Shown one piece after another: positions 47,678 through 55,795 of a stretch of DNA of 64,000 nt (the first letter of the stretch is position 1; every line of letters begins with the position of its first letter). The translations under genes and the position numbers were made by a program. The notes beneath the pieces are model-generated. The model saw only the letters and a program-made list of their open reading frames with translations, did not search any database and was not told the origin of the DNA. Origin of the DNA: Sphingopyxis flava (GTDB lineage: Bacteria > Pseudomonadota > Alphaproteobacteria > Sphingomonadales > Sphingomonadaceae); NCBI RefSeq assembly GCF_900168005.1, contig NZ_FUYP01000001.1:220640-284639 (forward strand). The letters are read 5' to 3'.

Positions 47678-49887
47678 GCAAGCCGCTCAAGATCATCGGG
47701 ACTGTGGCGGGCGTGGTGGCGCTGGTTGCGGGAACCATCGCAACTGCCGGGATCGGCACGGCTGCTTTTGCAGCGGCCGCTGGAACGGTCGCAAGCGCGG
47801 CTAGTATTGCTTCCGGAATTGCGATGCTAGGGTCTCAGGCCCTCGCCAAACCACCCCCGGCCCGAGGCTCGGTCACGCAGCTGATCGTCGATGCCAACGC
47901 ACCGCAGCCCTATGCCATGGGCGGCACCCATTTCGCGGGCGTCCTGCGCCATCGCGCGGGCTATGGCGGCACGGTCGACAAGGTTCCGAACCCCTATCTG
48001 TTCGACGCGGTCGTTTATTCTGGCGGCGGGCCAGTCCAGAGCATCTCGCCACGGGTCGACTTCGCCGCGGTATCAAGCTGGTACACGGGATTTCTCTACA
48101 CCGACACGCAACTGGGAGCCTGCCCGGAGAGCAGCGCGCTATCGCCGCAATGGGCGGGAACGCCGGGATGGAGCTCGAGCCACAAGCTATCTGGACAGGC
48201 GGCGATCGGATGGTCCTATCGGTTCGACAAGAAGGGTAAGAAGTTCGCGAACGGGCTGCCGGTAACTGGCGCCTATATCGAGGGGGTCAAGGTCTATGAC
48301 CCTCGGCAGGACAGCACATTTCCGGGAGGCTCGGGCTCGTGTCGGCTCGGCGATGAAGGCACCTATGTATATTCGACCAATCCCGCCCTGCACGCAGGAA
48401 CCTATGCCTATGGCCGCTACCAGAACGGCAAGCGGACGTTCGGCATCGGCCTTCCTGCCGATGGCATAGATTGGGCCGTCGTCGCGGCGTGGGCCAACGT
48501 CTGTGAAGCGAACGGCTGGACTATCTCAGGCGTCTGTTTCGAACCGGGCGACCGCTCGCAGAACCTGATCGACATTTGCGCGGCCGGATCGGGCGAGCCG
48601 GTTCCGGGCGGCGTCCTTTCCTTTAAATTTGACGCGCCCGCCGTTGCTCTGGACACCATCACCGAAGAGGACATTGCGGACGGCAATATGAGCGTCGTCG
48701 CGATGCAGTCCTATCGCGATCGCCTCAACACGATCATTCCGAAATATCGGAGCGCCGACCATAACTGGGAGTTGACGCAGGCCGACGCGGTGACGGTGTC
48801 GGAATATGTGACCGAGGACGGCGAAGAACGCTCGGCGGAATGGCCGTTCAACTTCGTGAAGGACGTGGATCAGGCCGCGCAACTCGCGGCATACCGGCTG
48901 GTCAATGGCCGGGAACTGCATCCGATCGAACTGCCGTGCATGCCGCGTCTTCGCGCATATCGCCCGGGCGAATGCCTGCATCTCGATCTTCCGCAACTCG
49001 GGCTCGATACTGACGCGATTATTCTCAACCGGGAAATCGATCCGGCGACGATGACGGTCAAGTTGACGCTGATCGGCGAGACGCCGGCGAAGCACGCCTA
49101 TGCCCTCGGTGAGACGGGCGTTGCGCCTCCGACGCCGGCGCTGGGGCAGACGCCGCAAGAGCGCGACGAAACCTCGGCCGGCGCGCGCCGCGGGGCTGCC
49201 TACCGGTTTGCATCGAAGACGATAAACTACCCGCTGTCGAGCGATGAGGACAGCATATCGATTGCGGCATTTTCGGGCGTGCTGTCCAATGCGGTCCCGA
49301 TCTCGCTGCCCGCCGACACGATCCCTTATCTGGATTCTTCGACGACTTACGGCGTTTTCTGGGATCTCGAAGCCGAGGAATATCTTGCGACCGAATGGCC
49401 CTCGGAAGACGAGATGGGATCGTCCGATTATGTCTTCCTTGGCTACCAGAATACGGCCGGAGAAGGCGGGGTCTATCCCGAACCCGACCCGCCGCCTCCG
49501 GGCAACTGTGTGGCCGATGACACGCCGATCCTGCTCGCCGATGGGACTTCGATCCCGGCGGCCGACCTTGTGCCCGGAACCGTCCTGCGGACCCGCCACG
49601 AAACCACGATGGCGTGGGGTGAATGGCCTGTGCTGGCGGTCAGCTTTGCCGACGAGCCGGTCTATGCGTGCGAGTTCGAAGGCGAGGACGGGCCGGTCAT
49701 CATCCGGGCCACGGCGGATCACCGGTTCTTGATCAACAATCGCTGGGTGCGAGCATCGAGCCTTGGCGAACCGGACGGGACTGCGCGCGTCGCGAAGATC
49801 ACCGTGGCCGAAGCCCACACATATATTTCGAGCGGCGTGATCAGCCACAACGCGAAAGCGGAAGGCCCCGGCGACGGGCCGATCTGA
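47674..49887 (+). CDS. Tail-tip protein with C-terminal Hint (intein-like) domain
   Basis: The 737-aa protein has an N-terminal hydrophobic stretch (GTVAGVVALVAGTIATAGIG), a central J-like part (VVAAWANVCEANGWTISGV, LYRPGECLHLDLPQL-like) and a C-terminal Hint domain (about residues 612-726). The Hint signature is Cys612 after PPPPGN, the block-B motif T680-A-D-H683, and His725-Asn726 in GVISHN. Eleven residues follow (AKAEGPGDGPI). The first half would bind the host or form the tip; the Hint domain could cleave itself off. Confidence 0.82.
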   Translation: MSKPLKIIGTVAGVVALVAGTIATAGIGTAAFAAAAGTVASAASIASGIAMLGSQALAKPPPARGSVTQLIVDANAPQPYAMGGTHFAGVLRHRAGYGGTVDKVPNPYLFDAVVYSGGGPVQSISPRVDFAAVSSWYTGFLYTDTQLGACPESSALSPQWAGTPGWSSSHKLSGQAAIGWSYRFDKKGKKFANGLPVTGAYIEGVKVYDPRQDSTFPGGSGSCRLGDEGTYVYSTNPALHAGTYAYGRYQNGKRTFGIGLPADGIDWAVVAAWANVCEANGWTISGVCFEPGDRSQNLIDICAAGSGEPVPGGVLSFKFDAPAVALDTITEEDIADGNMSVVAMQSYRDRLNTIIPKYRSADHNWELTQADAVTVSEYVTEDGEERSAEWPFNFVKDVDQAAQLAAYRLVNGRELHPIELPCMPRLRAYRPGECLHLDLPQLGLDTDAIILNREIDPATMTVKLTLIGETPAKHAYALGETGVAPPTPALGQTPQERDETSAGARRGAAYRFASKTINYPLSSDEDSISIAAFSGVLSNAVPISLPADTIPYLDSSTTYGVFWDLEAEEYLATEWPSEDEMGSSDYVFLGYQNTAGEGGVYPEPDPPPPGNCVADDTPILLADGTSIPAADLVPGTVLRTRHETTMAWGEWPVLAVSFADEPVYACEFEGEDGPVIIRATADHRFLINNRWVRASSLGEPDGTARVAKITVAEAHTYISSGVISHNAKAEGPGDGPI

Positions 49888-49897
49888 GGAGCATGAA

Positions 49898-50320
49898 ATG
49901 ACAGCTTGGGACGACTGGCTACGGAAACTCTCCGCAGACGGAAAGGGTGGACTCGGCCTTCAGGGCAAGCCGCAGATGCGCGCAATCGACCGCGGGCTGC
50001 CCTATGTCTACGTGCTCGCGGTCGGGATGGACGTGAGCGCCGACAGCTTCGAGGCTTCCATTCGGGCGGCTCCTGATGCTGCCGGCGCAACCCTTGCTGA
50101 CTTCGACGTGACGGTCGGCGCCTATGCCGATGGGGTCACCACGATCACGCTCGAACTGACCGATATCCAAACCGCCGCCCTTCCATCGGACGGCGATGCG
50201 GATGGGCTCGAGGAAATGGTTTTCGACATTCTCTGGACGCCTAGCGGCGGGACGCAACAGCGCTTCCTCGCCGGGGTCATTCAGGTTTCTGGAAAGGTGA
50301 CCGATGGCAGCGGATCTTAA
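49898..50320 (+). CDS. Tail-associated protein of unknown function
   Basis: The 140-aa protein contains LRKLSADGKGGLGLQGKPQM, LPYVYVLAVGMDVSADSFEA and TITLELTDIQTAALPSDGDA. It resembles small phage proteins between tail tip and fibre genes and may be part of the base. It overlaps the fibre gene by 17 bases. Confidence 0.62.
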   Translation: MTAWDDWLRKLSADGKGGLGLQGKPQMRAIDRGLPYVYVLAVGMDVSADSFEASIRAAPDAAGATLADFDVTVGAYADGVTTITLELTDIQTAALPSDGDADGLEEMVFDILWTPSGGTQQRFLAGVIQVSGKVTDGSGS

Positions 50321-51713
50321 TCTCATCCTCAACGGGACGCCGGTTCCGGTCTATCTCGGGGAGAATACGGCGCTTGCGCTTGCGGCCAAAACGGAGGCCG
50401 CAGAGTCCGCCCTTGCCGCCCAATCCGCCGCTGCCGCTGCGCTCGCTGCAGCTGGCGTCGGCGAATATGCAGACACCTCGGCCGGGCTTGCAGGCACCTC
50501 GGAAGGCGACACCTTCTGGGTCGACAATGGCGATGGAACGGGCACGATCTATCGCCACGACGCTGGGCCGACCGCGACCGAGATCGGGAAATTCATCAAG
50601 GACCTGACAGAAAATGGGGCTGCGGCGCTGATCGGCGTTGAGGGCGGCGGAACGGTTCAGGATGCGTTATCCGGTCTCCCTAATAGTCTGCACTATCAGG
50701 CGCCGACGAGTTCGAACGTCTCCGGTTTTGATATGGATTTCCGCGCAGGCCAAGGAGGAACATCGCCCGTAGCCGGTACAATCCACGACTACACCGACGC
50801 TAGTCGGACGTGGCAGCTCGATAAAGTCGGCGGCAGCATCGGTACGGGTGGCTATGTGCTGGGGCTTCGGCGCGCGAATAATCATATCCGCCGCCCCGAC
50901 AAGCCAGGGACCTATATCAGCGAGGCGGGCTTCCTGCGCTGCTCCTACGACCGGTTCACCCAGACCGCCGAAGTCACCGGCTCGATCAGTGGCAATGTCC
51001 TCACCGTCACGGACGTGGCCTCGGGCGCACTCGCGGTCGGTAGTTTCGTCGAGGGCTCCGGGGTTGAAGAAGGAACGACGATTGCCGCGCTTGGCACCGG
51101 CACCGGAGGGACTGGAACCTACACTGTCGCGGTTCGGGGAAATTCCGCCGCGACCCAGACGGTCGCCAGCACCACGCTGACCGGAAAAACGAAATCGGAA
51201 GTTCTGGCCTTCTACGTCGATCAGACCGGCGGCTTCGGCTGGTCTACCGATCCGGTCAAGATGACGACAGCGAAGGCTAACGGCGCGAGTTATGCTTTCC
51301 AGTTGACCGCCAGCAATGAGCAGCAGTTCCTCCTATCGCTGACGTCGGCATCGGGGCAGGTGCTAACAATCCAGGACGCGGTAAGTGGGACGCGCACCGA
51401 CTTCGTTACGCCGTCCAACCAGACAAGCGGAATGCGCTTTCAGGCGACCGCCGGGGGCATCGACCTTGCACCGGCCACGAACCAGGTGATCACTCTGCGA
51501 GGGCGCACCGCGCCTGACGCCAACAACAGCTACTATCTTGGGACGTCCACAGCAAACTGGCTGCGCGTCTATGCAGATGCTTACTATGTCGGCAGCACGA
51601 AGGTACTGGGGGCGCAGCAATCGGCCATTACGGACAGTGCTGGGGGCGACGAGCAGGCGAAGATCAACGCGATACTCGCGGCCCTGCGCGCGCACGGGAT
51701 TATCGCGACATGA
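50304..51713 (+). CDS. Tail fibre or spike protein
   Basis: The 469-aa protein begins with a short anchoring part (LNLILNGTPVPVYLGENTAL) and an Ala-rich coiled coil (AAKTEAAESALAAQSAAAAA). A long beta-rich part follows, with repeated Gly/Thr segments (VTGSISGNVLTVTDVASGAL and GTGTGGTGTYTVAVRGNSAA). The C-terminus is helical. This is typical of a receptor-binding fibre. The receptor is unknown. Confidence 0.75.
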   Translation: MAADLNLILNGTPVPVYLGENTALALAAKTEAAESALAAQSAAAAALAAAGVGEYADTSAGLAGTSEGDTFWVDNGDGTGTIYRHDAGPTATEIGKFIKDLTENGAAALIGVEGGGTVQDALSGLPNSLHYQAPTSSNVSGFDMDFRAGQGGTSPVAGTIHDYTDASRTWQLDKVGGSIGTGGYVLGLRRANNHIRRPDKPGTYISEAGFLRCSYDRFTQTAEVTGSISGNVLTVTDVASGALAVGSFVEGSGVEEGTTIAALGTGTGGTGTYTVAVRGNSAATQTVASTTLTGKTKSEVLAFYVDQTGGFGWSTDPVKMTTAKANGASYAFQLTASNEQQFLLSLTSASGQVLTIQDAVSGTRTDFVTPSNQTSGMRFQATAGGIDLAPATNQVITLRGRTAPDANNSYYLGTSTANWLRVYADAYYVGSTKVLGAQQSAITDSAGGDEQAKINAILAALRAHGIIAT

Positions 51714-51738
51714 CCCTCCACACCGAAGGAGGCCGCTG

Positions 51739-52098
51739 ATGGTTGACGCACCCATCATGATGCCGATGCAGCCGGACGCAGCAGCCCAGCAGATGCTCAT
51801 CGAGCAGGTGCGCCGGCTGTCGGACAGCGTGGACCGGTTCAATTCGACGATGAGCTTAGTCCAGCAGCAGCTCGCCCGCATGGAGGCCGAGAACCGCCAC
51901 ACAATCGAGCGCCGGGACCGCAACGAAGCCCGCCTGACGAAGGTGGAGGATCGGGTGGACGATCTCGAATCGTGGCGCAGCGAGCAGCGGGGCGAGCGGG
52001 GCACGATAGCGGCAATCGCGAAGTCTCCGCTGGTCGGCTGGATCGTGGGCGCTCTGCTTACGCTGTTTGCCGCTATCAAGGGAGGGCTGATCAAATGA
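51739..52098 (+). CDS. Putative holin accessory protein
   Basis: The 119-aa protein has a coiled coil (LIEQVRRLSDSVDRFNSTMS then LARMEAENRHTIERRDRNEA) and one C-terminal transmembrane helix (SPLVGWIVGALLTLFAAIKG). This is like XhlA-type proteins. A very good AGGAGG (51727-51732) lies before the ATG. It precedes the lysozyme, so it is part of the lysis set. Confidence 0.65.
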   Translation: MVDAPIMMPMQPDAAAQQMLIEQVRRLSDSVDRFNSTMSLVQQQLARMEAENRHTIERRDRNEARLTKVEDRVDDLESWRSEQRGERGTIAAIAKSPLVGWIVGALLTLFAAIKGGLIK

Positions 52099-52655
52099 CC
52101 ACAGCCAAGACGATCGCTGACACCCTTCGTCCGCTGGCACCGGGGGCGAAGCTGGCGGCCGATGACGTGCCGCTGATCGACAAGCTCGCGGCGCAGTGGG
52201 ATGCACGCTTTCAAGGCAAGGTGATCAGCCAAGCCGGGATCGACCTGATCAAGCGTTTCGAGGGGCTGCGATTGAAAGCCTACCCCGACCCCGCGACGGG
52301 TGGCGAGCCGTGGACCATCGGCATCGGCCATACTGGCGGTGTCCGTCCGGGCGACGTGATCACCGAGGCGCGCGCCGAGCAGCTGCTGCGGCAGGACGTG
52401 GGCCGGTTCGAGCGGGCGGTGGCACGGCTCTGCCCCGTCACGACACAGCCCCAGTTCGACGCGCTGGTCTCGTTCGCGTTCAATGTGGGCGAAGGCAATC
52501 TCGAAAGCTCGACGCTGCGCAAGCTGCACAACGCGGGCGACTATGCGGGGGCTGCCGGACAATTCGAGCGCTGGAACCGGGCGGCTAGGAAAATCATGAC
52601 AGGCCTCACTCGTCGCCGTGCTGCCGAGGCTCAACTTTATAGGAGCGGCTCATGA
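52095..52655 (+). CDS. Endolysin, GH24 lysozyme
   Basis: The 186-aa protein carries LIKRFEGLRLKAYPDPATGG with catalytic Glu, then EPWTIGIGHTGGVRPGDVIT, the GH24 (T4-lysozyme like) signature. It ends FERWNRAARKIMTGLTRRRA. The N-terminal 40 residues are a non-catalytic extension. It degrades peptidoglycan. No signal peptide is obvious, so holin release is expected. Confidence 0.93.
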   Translation: MTTAKTIADTLRPLAPGAKLAADDVPLIDKLAAQWDARFQGKVISQAGIDLIKRFEGLRLKAYPDPATGGEPWTIGIGHTGGVRPGDVITEARAEQLLRQDVGRFERAVARLCPVTTQPQFDALVSFAFNVGEGNLESSTLRKLHNAGDYAGAAGQFERWNRAARKIMTGLTRRRAAEAQLYRSGS

Positions 52656-52897
52656 AATACCTGATCGACAACGCCGGATCGTGGTGGCGCATGTGGTCGG
52701 TTCGTCTGGCGGCACTTGCTGGCGTCGTGGCGGCCTATCTCGCTGCGAACCCCGACCAGACGCAGGCGCTTCTTGACGTGCTTCCTGACGGCCCCCTGCG
52801 GGTTCTGGCGAGCATCGGGATCGGTGTCTTTGTTTTCGGGCTCGCGACCGGAACGCGGCTCGCCCGACAGGGTAAGGCGGAAGGCGGAGAAGGATGA
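52652..52897 (+). CDS. Holin-like membrane protein
   Basis: The 81-aa protein has two hydrophobic helices (VRLAALAGVVAAYLAANP and LASIGIGVFVFGLATGTRLA) and charged ends. It follows the lysozyme by an overlapping start (ATGA). It may open the inner membrane to let the lysozyme out. Confidence 0.75.
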   Translation: MKYLIDNAGSWWRMWSVRLAALAGVVAAYLAANPDQTQALLDVLPDGPLRVLASIGIGVFVFGLATGTRLARQGKAEGGEG

Positions 52898-53277
52898 GGG
52901 ACCGCACCGACGCCGACGATATCGTGCAGGGTGCCTATAACCGCGCGCTGCTCGACCTGATCCTGCCCGCGATCCGGCGCGCCGCGCTCGACGCTGGCTA
53001 TGCGATCACCGTTCACGGCTCGCTCAATCGCGATATCGATCTGGTGGCGATCCCGTGGATCGAGCACAACGTCTGGACGAAGGAGGCCCTTCGCGACGCC
53101 ATCTGCGGCGCGGTGCGGGGCGTCGTCGGGCGCTGCCACTATCACGCCAACCGGGAATGGACCGTGAAGCCGCATGGCCGCTTCGCGACCACCCTGCTCG
53201 TCTGGTGCGGGCAAAATACGGCTGACCTCGACCTGAGCGTCATGCCGACAATTCACGGAAAGGATGACGAAGGATGA
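52894..53277 (+). CDS. Nucleotidyltransferase-like phage protein
   Basis: The 127-aa protein has HGSLNRDIDLVAIPWIEHNV, which matches the Gly-Ser ... Asp-x-Asp core of minimal nucleotidyltransferases. It continues WTKEALRDAICGAVRGVVGR and TLLVWCGQNTADLDLSVMPT. Phages carry such proteins between holin and spanin genes. The target is unknown. Confidence 0.7.
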   Translation: MRDRTDADDIVQGAYNRALLDLILPAIRRAALDAGYAITVHGSLNRDIDLVAIPWIEHNVWTKEALRDAICGAVRGVVGRCHYHANREWTVKPHGRFATTLLVWCGQNTADLDLSVMPTIHGKDDEG

Positions 53278-53669
53278 TCGGCCTCCTGCTCCCCCTCGCC
53301 ACCCGTATCGTGGGCGAACGCTTCGCCAAGCTCGCAGCATGGGCGTTCGTGGCGATGGCCGTCGCTGGCGCGGTCTATGCCGCCTATTGCTGGGCCTGGG
53401 ATCGCGGTCGCGACCATGAACGCGCCGCATGGCAGGTCAAGGTCGCTGATATCCGCAAGGAACGCGACGACGCGATGGCCGCCCTCGGCAAGCGGGACGC
53501 CGAAGACGCCGACGCGCTCGAAACCAGCATCACCGAAAACCGAAAGGCACTGGACGATGAAATGGCGAATCTACCTGATCAGCCTCTCAGCAATCGCCAG
53601 CGGGCTCGCGCTTGCCGGGAGCTCATGCGGCAGGGACGCCGATGTCCGCCACCTGCCGCCGCCCCCTGA
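53274..53669 (+). CDS. i-spanin (Rz-like)
   Basis: The 131-aa protein has one N-terminal membrane helix (LAAWAFVAMAVAGAVYAAYC) and a coiled coil (WQVKVADIRKERDDAMAALG then LETSITENRKALDDEMANLP), the i-spanin pattern. It shares its last 113 bases with the o-spanin candidate in another frame. Confidence 0.78.
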   Translation: MIGLLLPLATRIVGERFAKLAAWAFVAMAVAGAVYAAYCWAWDRGRDHERAAWQVKVADIRKERDDAMAALGKRDAEDADALETSITENRKALDDEMANLPDQPLSNRQRARACRELMRQGRRCPPPAAAP

Positions 53670-53904
53670 GCGCCTGGCGGCCGATCAGCGGTCACAGCCC
53701 CGCCCGATCATGCCCGAGGCAGCAGCGACCAGCGAAGCAGCTTATGAGGCATGGGTGAGCGACGTTTTCGATTGGGGCGAGCGCCGGAACGGCGTCGCGT
53801 GGCGTTGGTGTCAGCTCTACAACAAATTTGCGACAGAGCCAGTCGACTGCGGGGCTAATCCTGCCGAGGAAGTGCAGCCGAGGAACATCAGGTTGCGTCC
53901 GTAG
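53557..53904 (+). CDS. o-spanin-like lipoprotein candidate (Rz1-like)
   Basis: The 115-aa protein begins MKWRIYLISLSAIASGLALA, followed by GSSCGRDADVRHLPPPPERL, a signal sequence, a Cys after GSS (an atypical lipobox, Ser before Cys) and a Pro-rich part. It starts inside the Rz-like gene in the +1 frame, as Rz1 does. The C-terminal extension (YEAWVSDVFDWGERRNGVAW) is longer than in lambda Rz1. Confidence 0.65.
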   Translation: MKWRIYLISLSAIASGLALAGSSCGRDADVRHLPPPPERLAADQRSQPRPIMPEAAATSEAAYEAWVSDVFDWGERRNGVAWRWCQLYNKFATEPVDCGANPAEEVQPRNIRLRP

Positions 53905-53921
53905 CTGGCGGACGCGCTGCC

Positions 53922-54065
53922 CTAGGCGACATCCATCCTCTCGATAGCCGCAAGCGCGTCCTCTTCGGATGAAAACGCCTCGTCTAGAAAGCGCTCCTCT
54001 CCGTCGATCACTTCGACGATGAAATAATCACCGTCTGGATCGGGGCCGCGGACTTTGTAGGTCAT
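53922..54065 (-). CDS. Small acidic phage protein (47 aa)
   Basis: The frame reads MTYKVRGPDPDGDYFIVEVI, then DGEERFLDEAFSSEEDALAA. GAGGAG ends six bases before the ATG at 54065, which is preferred over the ATG at 54071. It is leftward and opposite to the lysis genes. Function unknown. Confidence 0.6.
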   Translation of the reverse strand: MTYKVRGPDPDGDYFIVEVIDGEERFLDEAFSSEEDALAAIERMDVA

Positions 54066-54075
54066 CGTCATCTCC

Positions 54076-54723
54076 TCAAATCAGTCCCGGCCCGTCTTTG
54101 GCCTTCCGCGCGAACCACGGCTGATCGGTCCGGTTCGCGACGAGCCGATCGGCAGGATATTGCGTGACCAGGTGCATCGCTTCTTCTGCCGGCGCATGCA
54201 GCCAGGCGTCGTGATGTTCCGGATGAAGGATAACCGGCATCCTGTCATGGATCTCCAATAGCTCCGGCGTCGCGTCGCACATGACCCCGGAATAGGCGTT
54301 GCCCCATTCATCGGTCTGCCGCCAAAGCCCTGCCCATGCGGCGATCGGCTGGTCGGCGACGCTGATCCATGTGCGGGTCATGTGGCCCTTCTCGCCCTCG
54401 GCTTCGGCAAAGGCGGTGAAAGGTATCAGGCAGCGCGCAGCGGGGTCGACAAATTGCTTTCGCCAGAAGGTCCAGAGCCGATCGTCTCGCAGATTATTGA
54501 CCGGCTGGGGCTTGTTCGGCTTTCCCGTGCGCTTGTTGACGGTGTGACGCGGGAAGCCCCAAGCCATCTGCTCGATGATGCGCTCCCCTTCCTGCTCTCG
54601 CACGACAAGGCCGGGATAGCCGGGATAGGTATCTTCGGGCGCATTGAAGCCTCGCGCAGGCTGGGCGCGGAACAGGTCGGCTATTTCCGCCACGGTCGTT
54701 TTGGTGGTGTAGAGGTTGCACAC
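54076..54723 (-). CDS. SRAP / YedK-HMCES-type protein
   Basis: The 215-aa protein starts GTG-Cys (M-C-N-L-Y-T-T), leaving the invariant Cys2 at the N-terminus as in YedK. It has AWGFPRHTVNKRTGK, NLRDDRLWTFWRKQFVDPAA and RCLIPFTAFAEAEGEKG, then ATPELLEIHDRMPVILHPEH with the conserved His. This family forms a stable link to abasic sites in single-strand DNA. A phage copy may protect its DNA. Confidence 0.9.
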   Translation of the reverse strand: MCNLYTTKTTVAEIADLFRAQPARGFNAPEDTYPGYPGLVVREQEGERIIEQMAWGFPRHTVNKRTGKPNKPQPVNNLRDDRLWTFWRKQFVDPAARCLIPFTAFAEAEGEKGHMTRTWISVADQPIAAWAGLWRQTDEWGNAYSGVMCDATPELLEIHDRMPVILHPEHHDAWLHAPAEEAMHLVTQYPADRLVANRTDQPWFARKAKDGPGLI

Positions 54724-54754
54724 GCCCCGGAGCATGCCGCACGCGCCCTGAGAG

Positions 54755-55066
54755 TCAACGGCGTCGCTGAACCTCGCGCTTGAATTCGCGCAGGTCTGCG
54801 GTGGGCAAGCTCACGGTGGCCTCTTTCCGCACGAGCTCGATTGAGGGCCCCTGCCGAGCGCGCGCCGCGTCCTCGCACGCCGTGCACTTGAGCCGCCGCG
54901 GGACCGCGCGAATCCGTATGTCCCAGCCGCGGCGCCGGAACCAGTCCCATAGATCGATGCTCTCGAGGATCGACGCGTGACCGCACGGGCAGCGCGCGAG
55001 CACATTGTAGTGCATCGCCCCCGCGTCAACGAGATCGCGCGCCTCGTAAACATATTCTCGAGCCAT
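54755..55066 (-). CDS. Phage zinc-ribbon-like protein
   Basis: The 103-aa protein starts MAREYVYEARDLVDAGAMHY and has CPCGHAS and later CTACEDA, a four-Cys set, then SLPTADLREFKREVQRR. It precedes the SRAP gene, so the two may be one leftward unit. Function unknown. Confidence 0.62.
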   Translation of the reverse strand: MAREYVYEARDLVDAGAMHYNVLARCPCGHASILESIDLWDWFRRRGWDIRIRAVPRRLKCTACEDAARARQGPSIELVRKEATVSLPTADLREFKREVQRRR

Positions 55067-55243
55067 GGTCTGACCTGAATTGTGGCTGGCGAGCGCGTCC
55101 CTCGATCGAGTGCCAACGCCGCGCCCCAAGGATCCTGCTTCTCAAGACAGGAGCCGACCAGCCGCGAGCATTATATGGAATCGAGCCCGGGCTGGCGAAC
55201 GGAACTGCCCTCAATTTGGTTATAGTTCACCGGGGGTGACGAA

Positions 55244-55273
55244 GGGCGTCGGAGAGATCCGGCGCCCTTTTTT
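55244..55273 (+). terminator. Rightward terminator near the phage end
   Basis: A 9-bp stem (GGGCGTCGG / CCGGCGCCC with one G-U pair) encloses AGAGAT and is followed by six T. No gene on the plus strand ends here, so it may stop late transcripts that run past the spanin genes, or end a short untranslated RNA. Confidence 0.72.
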
Positions 55274-55469
55274 ATTCTGGGATGCGCGCTTCGAACTCGA
55301 GCAGCGGGCCCGGAAGCAGCTTCTCCCCGTCGCGCCAGGCGAGCTTGTTCCTCACCGCCGAATTCTCCGCAGCCCGACGCGACTTGAACCATCGGCTTGA
55401 GCGAAGACCGCAGCGCCACCGATGTTCCCGGGGCGGCTCTTTGTTCCAGGCAAAGCGATCATGTTTCAT
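55272..55469 (-). CDS. Small basic phage protein (65 aa)
   Basis: The frame reads MKHDRFAWNKEPPREHRWRC, then GLRSSRWFKSRRAAENSAVR and NKLAWRDGEKLLPGPLLEFE. It is rich in Arg and Trp. It overlaps the terminator at its 3' end. Other signs of a real gene are weak. Confidence 0.5.
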   Translation of the reverse strand: MKHDRFAWNKEPPREHRWRCGLRSSRWFKSRRAAENSAVRNKLAWRDGEKLLPGPLLEFEARIPE

Positions 55470-55756
55470 GGCGGTTCCCTTCGAATGTGCAAGCCGCAGC
55501 CGGGCGCGGCAGGGCGCGTCTAGCGTCCGATTCGTGTCGGCTCTTATGCCATTTGTTCTCTTAATGTTCTACAGCGAGATGGCGCGCGAGCGTTCCGGAC
55601 AGGAGCCACATCTAAGTTCACAGCGGGACCGCGCCCCACTCCGTCACCCCTTGAGAGGGGGCAGAATTCAACGGCATGGTATAATCTATGGTATAATCTG
55701 AATTTCTAGGAAAAATGTCATGGTTATTCAATGCCGCAATGGCATTGATTTGGCGG
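55470..55756. other. Gene-free right end of the prophage
   Basis: The 287 bases hold no good gene. They include the inverted pair CCCCTTGAGAGGGG (about 55647-55660) and the right arm repeats. This is the attachment-proximal region, expected to bind integrase and host factors. Confidence 0.6.
55676..55694 (+). repeat. Integrase arm-type sites, right (two ATGGTAT copies)
   Basis: ATGGTAT is found at 55676-55682 and 55688-55694, twelve bases apart, each within the longer ATGGTATAATCT. The left end has the same heptamer with the same 12-base step. Confidence 0.7.
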
Positions 55757-55771
55757 CCTCCCGCTCCGCCA
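55757..55771. other. attR core (15 bp)
   Basis: This is an exact copy of the 15 bases at 11149-11163, followed by host sequence and the displaced tRNA-Ser terminator. Confidence 0.88.
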
Positions 55772-55795
55772 TTATCCTGTAGCGAACCCGAGATG

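Larger units (their letters stand above)
11149..55771. mobile_element. Complete-looking siphovirus-type prophage (about 44.6 kb)
   Basis: The element is bounded by the attL and attR cores. It holds an integrase, immunity region, early replication genes, HK97-type terminase, protease, capsid and portal, head-tail connectors, tail tube, tail chaperone with frameshift, tape measure, tail tip, lysozyme, holin and spanins. No broken structural gene was noticed, so it may be inducible. The presence of integrase, repressor, att sites and lysis genes, and its size, argue against a domesticated gene transfer agent. Confidence 0.93.

Noticed and set aside
48526..49848. A 440-aa frame opposite the tail-tip gene
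   Set aside because: It is antisense to a clear J-like/Hint protein and has shadow-like composition.
55080..55400. A plus-strand frame of 106 aa near the phage end
   Set aside because: It runs through a strong terminator and antisense to two small leftward frames, with no ribosome binding site.
11149..55771. Gene transfer agent instead of a prophage
   Set aside because: Integrase, repressor, operators, att sites, replication genes and a 44.6 kb size fit a temperate phage; GTAs are shorter and lack these.
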